Part shown: piece by piece, positions 1 to 5,284 of the stretch
Numbering within the stretch: position 1 is the first letter of the stretch
Layout of the letters: each line of letters opens with the position of its first letter
NCBI GenBank assembly: GCA_900543585.1
Contig: UQRP01000065.1
Span: forward strand, 1 to 5,284
DNA: 5,284 bases
Origin: an uncultured Prevotella sp.
GTDB lineage: Bacteria; Bacteroidota; Bacteroidia; Bacteroidales; Bacteroidaceae
Direction: 5' to 3'
Made by a program: the position numbers and the translations under genes
Notes under the pieces: generated by a model
What the model was told of the DNA's origin: nothing
Seen by the model: only the letters and a program-made list of their open reading frames with translations
Database searches by the model: none

Positions 1-2518
1 CATGGTTGTCTACTTCATCCTGCGACTTGAAAATGCCATCGGTAATGTAACCGACTTGTGCGCCGTAAGTATGTCCGACTACACTCTTCACACCATTACC
101 ACCAAAGGTACCGTTGGCGGCAACAGTAGTCGGAAGTTTGGTAATCTTATTACGATAGGTGCCGATATTTCCGGTAAGGTCATATTTCAGTCCCCACCGG
201 GTATTCTTGCGGTAACCGATGTTGAACTCTATACCTTTGTTCTCCATCTCACCGGCATTGATCCATTGCGAGCTTCCCTCGCCCATAGCGGCAATGCCCG
301 CCATCTGTACAAGAATGTTGGTGGTCTTTTTGTAATACCAGTCGAAGCTTCCATAGAGAGAATTGTCAAAGAGGGCGTAGTCGAGACCCAGGTTGGTCTG
401 CGTCGTTGTCTCCCATTTGATGTCGTCGTTGCCTATCTGGTTACGCTTGAAACCTGAGGACAGAATCTGTCCGCCATTGGTGCCGGCAATGTCATAGGAC
501 GTGCCATAACTTTGTCCGCCATTCTCATTGACGCCATAGTTGTTCTCGTAGATGGTATAGCGGGCGATATTTGATATCTCCTGGTTACCGGTCTGTCCCC
601 ATGAAGCCCTCAGCTTGAGGTCGTCGATCCACTTGGCTTTCATGAATTTCTCCTGGCTGATACGCCATCCCAAAGAGAAACTGGGAAAGGTGGCGTAACG
701 GTTGTTCTTACCAAAGCGGCTCGAGCCGTCATAGCGGATGGTGGCAGAGGCAAGGTATTTGTCAGCATAGGAATAGTTGACCTTGCCAAAGTAAGAAATC
801 AGTGAATATCCCTCACCGCCTCCATAGGCCTGCGCGGTACCCATACCGGCACTGGGCCACATGTAGTCAGGGTTGAGGATGATGAAGTCTTCCTTATACC
901 CGGAGAAGTTGATGTCGTCCTCCCTATTCAGCTCCATACCGGCCATTGCGTCAAAGCGGTGCTGGTCTTTGGCAAAATTGTAGGTCGCCACGGCATTCCA
1001 CATCCATTTTGTCCAATGCTCCTGCTTAGCTTCCACAGCATTGGTGGACGTCGCTACGTTGCCTTCCGTGATGGGATAGGTGAAGAAGCGTTGTTGCTTC
1101 TGCGAATAGTCGAGGCCGAAGGTAGAGCGGAGGTTGAATCCCTTGAAGAGATGCAAGTTGACGTAGGCGTCGCCAAAGGCACGCCAATAGGTATATCTGT
1201 TGTCGGCATTGCGATGTAAGCGTGCTACGGGATTCTCGCGGTCGGGATAGCCTCCTATAGGACCGGCATAGCTGCCATCGGTGGTATAGACGGGAAGCGA
1301 GGGGTTGAACTGCAGAACATTCTCCAAGAATCCTCCTGGAGCCTGCACTTCCGACGTACGGTTCAGCGTGAAATGCTCTCCTAAGGTGAGCACATCTTTT
1401 ATCACATTGTACTCGGCGTTCATGCGTGCGGAGAAGCGCTCAAAGTCGGACTCCTTGATGATGCCGAGATTTTTGTAGTAGCCTAAAGAGAAATAGGAGG
1501 AACCGCGCTCAGAGCCATTGCTCACTGACACGTTGTAGTTCTGCACCACACCGGTGCGCGTGGTCTCGTCAAACCAGTCGGTGTCAGCGGCCGGTGTCGT
1601 TCCGGCAGCATCCAGGTATTTTGACATACTTATCCTGCTGAGTACCGGATAGCCCGCTGCATTATATCCCCAGTCATAGCGGTATCCCAAGCCATTGGTG
1701 TTGGGGTCAAGGCCGTCGTTGACATAGGCCTGCCACATCACCTGACCATATTGCTTGGCATTGAGCACATCCATCTTGTGGGCGTACATGGAGGCGGCAA
1801 TGGAAGCGTCGACATCAACCTTCACCTTGCCATTCTTTCCCTTCTTCGTGGTAATGATAATGACACCATTTGCGGCCCTGCTACCATAAATAGAGGCTGA
1901 GGCAGCATCTTTCAGCACCTGGATGCTCTCTATGTCGGCAGCATTGAGCTCGTGCATGCCCGCCTTTGTAGGTACACCGTCAATGATATAGAGCGGATCG
2001 TTGTTGTTGAGCGTGCCCACACCACGAATTCTCACCGTAGCCGATCCGGAGGGTGAGCCGTCAGCAGTAATGTTCATTCCCGGCACCCTGCCTTGCAAAG
2101 CTTTCATGGGGTTGTTCTCATTCTGCTTAGCCAGTTCATCAACGCTGACCACGGAGATGGCGCCCGTGAGGTCTGCCTTGCGCTGAACGGTGTAGCCGGT
2201 AACAACAATTTCGTTAAGTTCCTTGCTGTCGTCCTGCAGCACCACCTTCATATTGTCAGCAGCCGACGTTGAGGTTGTCTTGAAACCTATATAAGAAATG
2301 GTGAGTTTGCTGCCCGCCGGGACTTTGATGACAAACTTTCCATCGATGTCTGTCACAACTCCATTGTGCGTGCCTTGCTGCATGACTGTAGCACCTATCA
2401 CCGGTTCTCCTGTGCCATCAACCACCGTACCGGTGATTTGGCCGTCTTGTTGAGCCTGAGCTGTTAGCCCATACCAACATCCTATCGCTCCCAATAGCAA
2501 CCTAATTGTTTGGTTCAT
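1..2518 (-). CDS. SusC-like TonB-dependent outer-membrane receptor (C-terminus beyond window)
   Basis: Outer-membrane beta-barrel importer of the SusC/RagA family, which works with a SusD-type lipoprotein to take up oligosaccharides using TonB energy. My reading of the minus strand gives 839 uninterrupted codons to the window edge. Visible parts: a signal peptide (about residues 1-22, ending LTAQA); a carboxypeptidase-regulatory-like N-terminal domain (about 27-95, with GTVVDGTGEPVIGATV and VTDIDGKF); a TonB box (NEIVVTGY, 102-109); a plug domain (about 113-226) with ALQGRVPGM, VRIRGVGTLNNNDPLYIIDG and SIYGSRAANGVIIITTKKG; then barrel sequence with FPSFSLGWRIS and LRASWGQTGNQEI. Family members usually run about 1000-1100 residues, so roughly the last 200 are missing. 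The start is the first ATG after an in-frame TAA and is directly followed by the signal peptide. A susD partner would be expected downstream, past position 1. The GH32 neighbour and regulator type suggest fructan as substrate, which is inference. Confidence 0.96.
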   Translation of the reverse strand, partial: MNQTIRLLLGAIGCWYGLTAQAQQDGQITGTVVDGTGEPVIGATVMQQGTHNGVVTDIDGKFVIKVPAGSKLTISYIGFKTTSTSAADNMKVVLQDDSKELNEIVVTGYTVQRKADLTGAISVVSVDELAKQNENNPMKALQGRVPGMNITADGSPSGSATVRIRGVGTLNNNDPLYIIDGVPTKAGMHELNAADIESIQVLKDAASASIYGSRAANGVIIITTKKGKNGKVKVDVDASIAASMYAHKMDVLNAKQYGQVMWQAYVNDGLDPNTNGLGYRYDWGYNAAGYPVLSRISMSKYLDAAGTTPAADTDWFDETTRTGVVQNYNVSVSNGSERGSSYFSLGYYKNLGIIKESDFERFSARMNAEYNVIKDVLTLGEHFTLNRTSEVQAPGGFLENVLQFNPSLPVYTTDGSYAGPIGGYPDRENPVARLHRNADNRYTYWRAFGDAYVNLHLFKGFNLRSTFGLDYSQKQQRFFTYPITEGNVATSTNAVEAKQEHWTKWMWNAVATYNFAKDQHRFDAMAGMELNREDDINFSGYKEDFIILNPDYMWPSAGMGTAQAYGGGEGYSLISYFGKVNYSYADKYLASATIRYDGSSRFGKNNRYATFPSFSLGWRISQEKFMKAKWIDDLKLRASWGQTGNQEISNIARYTIYENNYGVNENGGQSYGTSYDIAGTNGGQILSSGFKRNQIGNDDIKWETTTQTNLGLDYALFDNSLYGSFDWYYKKTTNILVQMAGIAAMGEGSSQWINAGEMENKGIEFNIGYRKNTRWGLKYDLTGNIGTYRNKITKLPTTVAANGTFGGNGVKSVVGHTYGAQVGYITDGIFKSQDEVDNH

Positions 2519-2564
2519 GATAAATTGTGGTTATTAATGTTTATTCTTTTTTTAGTTCTCGCTG

Positions 2565-2572
2565 CAAAATTA
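2565..2572 (-). promoter_or_regulatory. Putative -7 box of the susC-like gene
   Basis: Read on the minus strand this is TAATTTTG, a full match to the Bacteroidetes -7 consensus TAnnTTTG. It would place the transcript start near 2558 and give a leader of about 40 nt before the ATG at 2518. No TTTG is found at the usual -33 distance (around 2592-2596), which fits a promoter that depends on an activator. The match is short, and the start has not been mapped. Confidence 0.5.
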
Positions 2573-2598
2573 AGTGAAAAAGCTTCATACTCCCTTAT

Positions 2599-2643
2599 AA
2601 AATTCTTTCAGCGTCGTGTAATATCGATACATGAAAGAATTTT
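2599..2643. repeat. 12-bp inverted repeat in the divergent promoter region
   Basis: AAAATTCTTTCA (2599-2610) and TGAAAGAATTTT (2632-2643) are perfect reverse complements separated by 21 nt. The arm nearer the susC-like gene lies about 40-52 bp upstream of its predicted transcript start, where class II activators commonly sit. The element lies upstream of both predicted transcription starts, so a DNA-binding site is more likely than an RNA hairpin. Confidence 0.6.
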
Positions 2644-2672
2644 CAACAATGATGAAAGAATATTGATGAAAG
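2631..2672 (+). promoter_or_regulatory. Candidate regulator operator: ATGAAAGAAT direct repeats at 21-bp period
   Basis: ATGAAAGAAT occurs at 2631-2640 and again exactly at 2652-2661. The match continues as ATGAAAGAATnTT. A shorter copy, ATGAAAG, lies at 2666-2672, and the inverted copy sits at 2602-2610. A 21-bp period puts both sites on the same face of the helix, as with the AraC half-sites I1 and I2. The position between the susC-like gene and the gene for an AraC-domain regulator makes this the best candidate for the regulator's binding site. That assignment is inference. Confidence 0.6.
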
Positions 2673-2718
2673 CGATGTTTTTTTTCAATAACAGCACGTG
2701 AGTTTGAAAGAAAAGCTA

Positions 2719-2726
2719 TATCTTTG
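2719..2726 (+). promoter_or_regulatory. Putative -7 box of the hybrid regulator gene
   Basis: TATCTTTG fully matches the Bacteroidetes -7 consensus TAnnTTTG. It predicts a transcript start around 2731-2735. The last base of the box is the first base of a possible GTG start at 2726, so that GTG would lie outside the message. This favours the ATG at 2756. No good -33 TTTG is seen at proper spacing; the TTTG at 2703-2706 is too close. Confidence 0.5.
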
Positions 2727-2755
2727 TGGCAACCAATAAGAAAGAGAGAAAGTCC

Positions 2756-5026
2756 ATGATACCGCTACACTCTATACTCTCCGTTAACGGAATTTTACAT
2801 CGTCAGACGCATACTTCCGGGATGCTGTTGCTCACTATCGTCTTATCATGTCTGTGCATGTTCCTGTCTTGCGGGCAACGTCGTTACCATATCGGTGTAT
2901 CGCAATGTAGTAATGACGGATGGAGGCAGAAAGCCAATCGTGAAATAAAAATTGGGCAATACCAATATAATAATGTGGATGTCACCATTGAGTCTGCCGA
3001 CAACAATGGACAGCGGCAAGTAGCGCAGATAGACTCTATGATAGCCAGTGGTATCGACCTTCTCGTAGTTTCTCCCAGCGATGCACAAATTGTCTCTCCT
3101 GCCATAGAGCGGGCTTTTAACAAAGGTATTCCTGTTATTCTCTATGACCGAATGTCGCGGTCAGAGAAATATACTGCTTTTATCGGCGCTGATAATGTTG
3201 CAGTAGGCCGTACCATGGCTCAGTATGTCGCTTCGATGACGAATTCTGGTGACGAGATTGTGGAAATCACCGGCCTGGAAGGGTCTACCCCCGTAGAGGA
3301 ACGGCACCGTGGATTTATGGAGGGTATCAGAAACTGCAATAAGCACATAAAGGTCATCACTCTGAAAGGTGACTGGACCATTAAAACGCCACGCCGACTG
3401 ATGCGTCAGCTGCTCAGGGAAGGTCACAGACCCGTCTGTGTGTTCTGTCATAATGATGGTGAGGCATACGGAGCTTATCTCGGAGCCAAGGACATGGGGA
3501 TGGAGAAACAAATCAAATTTGTTGGCATTGATGGGCTGCCCGGACCTAACCAGGGGGTGGAATGGGTTCGTGACGGAAAGCTCACGGCGTCATATATCTA
3601 TCCCACCAAGGGTGAGAAGATAGTCCCCCTTGCCATGCGCATCTTACAGCACCAGCCGTTCAGGCGCATCAATATTCTTACTTCTGCCTTGGTGACAGCA
3701 GACAATGCTGCCATCGTGGATATGCAGAATAATGAGATGCTCAACCAAACAGCCAACCTCTCTGCGCTATACAATGACATTGACAGGTATGTCAGTCTGA
3801 ACCAAAGCCAGAGAATCATCCTCATCATGGCTTTCCTTGTGGTCATCTTGCTCATCATTATTGCAGTCTATCAGGTTTATCTGCGTAAGACAAAGGAACA
3901 GATTAGCCAGAAGATACTTCAATTGGATAAAGAGAAGATAGACTTCTTTACTAACGTCAGCCATCAGTTGCGCACTCCGCTCACCTTGGTAGCCGGCCCT
4001 ATCGATCAGCTTCTTGAAAGCAGTACCCTGAAAGGCGAAGACCGTACAACGGTGGAAATGATGGGGCGGAATATCCATCAGCTCTCTGCGCTTATAGAAG
4101 GTTTGCTGACTTTTGATAATGACAAGGAGAATGTTGACGACTCCTCTGCCACAACCCGAGCTGACCAGGCAAAGGCAGATGCAGAGAATGAACAGCAGGA
4201 AGAGAATGTTGTACCGGCAACGTTGGCAGACGACCTTATTGACGAAGACGAATCGCGCGAGCAGATTCTTGTCATTGACGACAATGATGACATACGGTTT
4301 TATCTGAGGAGTGTATTGGAGAAACGATACAATGTCTTGGAGGCCAGAAATGGAAAGGAAGGCGTCAGCATGACTCAGAAATACATCCCAGATCTTGTCA
4401 TCTGTGACATTATGATGCCTGTGATGAACGGTTTGGAGTGTTGTAAAATCATCAAGCAGACCAGTGCTACCTGCCACATTCCTGTCATTCTGCTCACGGC
4501 TCGTTCACAGGAGGCACAGCGCATAGAGGGCTTCGACCATGGCGCTGACGAGTATATGACCAAACCTTTCAGTGCTGATGTTCTGCTGGCACGTGTCAGC
4601 AATCTACTTCATAACCACAAACGACTGAAAGAAGTCTTTGACGACAATTCGGAATGGACTAAGGCCATGAGGAATATCAATGGTTCTGACAAAAATTTCA
4701 TCGAATTATTGCGTAGGTCGGTGATGGATAATCTTGGCAACCCGAAGCTGAAGATGACAACGGTTGCTGACATCATGAATATCAGCTATATGCAGCTGTA
4801 TCGCAAGACAAAGGCTCTCATTGGCATCACGCCCAATGAGTTGCTGCGCAAGGCCCGTCTGAAGAGGGCGTTGCGACTGTTGCAGACCACCAACCTTACC
4901 ATTGCAGAGATTGCTTTTCAGACGGGTTTCACAAGTCCTTCTTATCTCAGCGTCTGTTTTAAAGATGAATTTGGTAAATCTCCGACTGACGTGCGGAATG
5001 CCGCTACACCATCTGAGACAATATAG
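2756..5026 (+). CDS. Hybrid two-component regulator (HTCS) with periplasmic sugar-binding sensor, lacking the kinase ATPase domain
   Basis: Inner-membrane sensor and transcription activator in one chain (756 residues from this ATG). In order: hydrophobic N-terminal segment (23-39) ending in a lipobox-like FLSCG; periplasmic binding domain of the ribose/galactose type (about 44-335; IGVSQCSNDGW, SGIDLLVVSPSD, GIPVILYDR); membrane helix (354-376); HisKA hairpin with the H-box NVSHQLRTPLTL (His403); acidic linker (454-503); receiver (504-620) with Asp508/509, phospho-acceptor Asp551, Thr581 and Lys603 all present; AraC-type double helix-turn-helix (about 655-750; IAEIAFQTGFTSPSYLSVCFK). No HATPase N, G1 or G2 boxes are present, and the residue after His403 is Gln rather than Glu. 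The sensor type resembles the fructose-responsive BT1754 of B. thetaiotaomicron. It is divergent from the susC-like gene, its likely target. An in-frame GTG at 2726 would add 10 residues, but overlaps the -7 box. An ATG at 2822, just before the hydrophobic segment, is also possible. Confidence 0.95.
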   Translation: MIPLHSILSVNGILHRQTHTSGMLLLTIVLSCLCMFLSCGQRRYHIGVSQCSNDGWRQKANREIKIGQYQYNNVDVTIESADNNGQRQVAQIDSMIASGIDLLVVSPSDAQIVSPAIERAFNKGIPVILYDRMSRSEKYTAFIGADNVAVGRTMAQYVASMTNSGDEIVEITGLEGSTPVEERHRGFMEGIRNCNKHIKVITLKGDWTIKTPRRLMRQLLREGHRPVCVFCHNDGEAYGAYLGAKDMGMEKQIKFVGIDGLPGPNQGVEWVRDGKLTASYIYPTKGEKIVPLAMRILQHQPFRRINILTSALVTADNAAIVDMQNNEMLNQTANLSALYNDIDRYVSLNQSQRIILIMAFLVVILLIIIAVYQVYLRKTKEQISQKILQLDKEKIDFFTNVSHQLRTPLTLVAGPIDQLLESSTLKGEDRTTVEMMGRNIHQLSALIEGLLTFDNDKENVDDSSATTRADQAKADAENEQQEENVVPATLADDLIDEDESREQILVIDDNDDIRFYLRSVLEKRYNVLEARNGKEGVSMTQKYIPDLVICDIMMPVMNGLECCKIIKQTSATCHIPVILLTARSQEAQRIEGFDHGADEYMTKPFSADVLLARVSNLLHNHKRLKEVFDDNSEWTKAMRNINGSDKNFIELLRRSVMDNLGNPKLKMTTVADIMNISYMQLYRKTKALIGITPNELLRKARLKRALRLLQTTNLTIAEIAFQTGFTSPSYLSVCFKDEFGKSPTDVRNAATPSETI

Positions 5027-5041
5027 AAGAGTAGGAGAGAG

Positions 5042-5089
5042 GCTATATAACGACAGAAGTCCGGGGACTCCCCGGACTTCTGATATAGC
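5042..5089. terminator. Perfect GC-rich hairpin between convergent genes, likely bidirectional terminator
   Basis: AGAAGTCCGGGG (5055-5066) pairs perfectly with CCCCGGACTTCT (5070-5081) around the loop ACT; C5054-G5082 adds a thirteenth pair. GCTATAT (5042-5048) also pairs with ATATAGC (5083-5089), with a 5-nt bulge on the left side. It starts 15 nt after the regulator's stop codon and lies between that gene and the convergent GH32-like gene. No clear U-tract follows on either strand, so termination is inferred from position and stem strength. Confidence 0.7.
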
Positions 5090-5156
5090 TACCTTTGTAA
5101 GATGTGTTCTGTCTGCATCTATACTCAGGAAAGCAATGATGAATGAATGCAGTAGC

Positions 5157-5284
5157 CTACTTTAAGTTGTAGATTTTTGCTTTTCCGCCTTTCACCGTCA
5201 GCCTGTTGTAGGGTTCAGTGGGGAAGACGATGTTTGTCATGGCCATTTTACCGTCAGCGTCGAAGACTTCGATGCTGCTCTTGT
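5157..5284 (-). CDS. C-terminal end of a glycoside hydrolase family 32 protein (fructan hydrolase), start beyond window
   Basis: The minus strand reads without a stop from the window edge for 41 codons and ends at TAG (5157-5159). The peptide begins KSSIEVFDADGKMAMTNIVF, continues FPTEPYNRLTVKGGK and ends KIYNLK. This matches the C-terminal beta-sandwich module of GH32 enzymes (levanases, inulinases, invertases), where an SSIEVF-type strand, a DG turn and a TNxxFP strand are characteristic. Family members cleave beta-fructofuranosyl bonds in levan, inulin or sucrose. The five-bladed catalytic domain and its Asp/Glu residues lie outside the window, so substrate preference, location and integrity cannot be judged. 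The gene converges on the regulator gene, with a 130-bp gap and a hairpin between them. The family call rests on a short but distinctive end. Confidence 0.82.
   Translation of the reverse strand, partial: KSSIEVFDADGKMAMTNIVFPTEPYNRLTVKGGKAKIYNLK

Noticed and set aside
2..457. 151-codon plus-strand open frame at the left edge, with shorter ones at 959-1219 and 2001-2186
   Set aside because: All are antisense to the continuous SusC-like reading frame, which has clear family motifs throughout. The plus-strand translations resemble nothing.
2678..2685. Run of eight T residues upstream of the regulator gene
   Set aside because: It could suggest a terminator or slippage tract, but no GC-rich stem precedes it and it lies in generally AT-rich promoter DNA.
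2510..2701. 63-codon plus-strand open frame across the divergent intergenic region
   Set aside because: It overlaps the susC start, the predicted susC -7 box and the repeat cluster. Its composition simply reflects AT-rich DNA.
2703..2706. TTTG as a -33 element for the regulator promoter
   Set aside because: It is only 12 nt from the TATCTTTG box, too close for the usual spacing of about 19-20 nt.
3767..4477. 236-codon minus-strand open frame inside the regulator gene
   Set aside because: It lies wholly antisense to well-conserved receiver, HisKA and membrane-helix coding sequence. Its translation shows no recognisable domain, so it is a shadow frame.
4902..5165. 87-codon plus-strand open frame spanning the end of the regulator gene and the hairpin
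   Set aside because: It is out of frame with the AraC domain, runs through the terminator-like hairpin and has no recognisable content.

Overview
The window looks like part of a Bacteroidales genome, most plausibly Prevotella or a relative. The evidence is a SusC-type outer-membrane receptor, a one-polypeptide hybrid two-component regulator with a periplasmic sugar-binding sensor and a C-terminal AraC-type domain, promoter -7 boxes of the Bacteroidetes form TAnnTTTG, and starts without clear Shine-Dalgarno sequences. The genus is inference. The family-level context (a polysaccharide utilization locus, PUL) is well supported.

Layout: positions 1-2518 (minus strand) encode a SusC-like TonB-dependent receptor, intact for 839 codons and cut off by the window edge before its C-terminus. 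A 237-bp AT-rich divergent region (2519-2755) holds one matching -7 box for each gene and a cluster of ATGAAAGAAT repeats, probably the operator of the regulator. Positions 2756-5026 (plus strand) encode the regulator. Positions 5027-5156 are a convergent intergenic gap with a perfect GC-rich hairpin. Positions 5157-5284 (minus strand) are the last 41 codons of a gene whose C-terminus matches GH32 fructan hydrolases (levanase, inulinase and invertase family).

Together these suggest a fructan PUL. A GH32 enzyme releases fructose or fructo-oligosaccharides, the SusC-like channel (with an unseen SusD partner) imports glycans, and the regulator binds a monosaccharide in the periplasm and activates the divergent susC promoter. 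The arrangement resembles the Bacteroides thetaiotaomicron fructan locus controlled by BT1754, an HTCS with a periplasmic-binding-protein sensor that responds to fructose.

The most unusual point is the regulator itself. It keeps the sensor, both membrane segments, the phospho-histidine hairpin, an intact receiver and the AraC domain, but the ATP-binding kinase domain is missing. A roughly 50-residue acidic linker stands in its place, and the acidic residue that normally follows the phospho-histidine is Gln. It may therefore signal without its own kinase activity.
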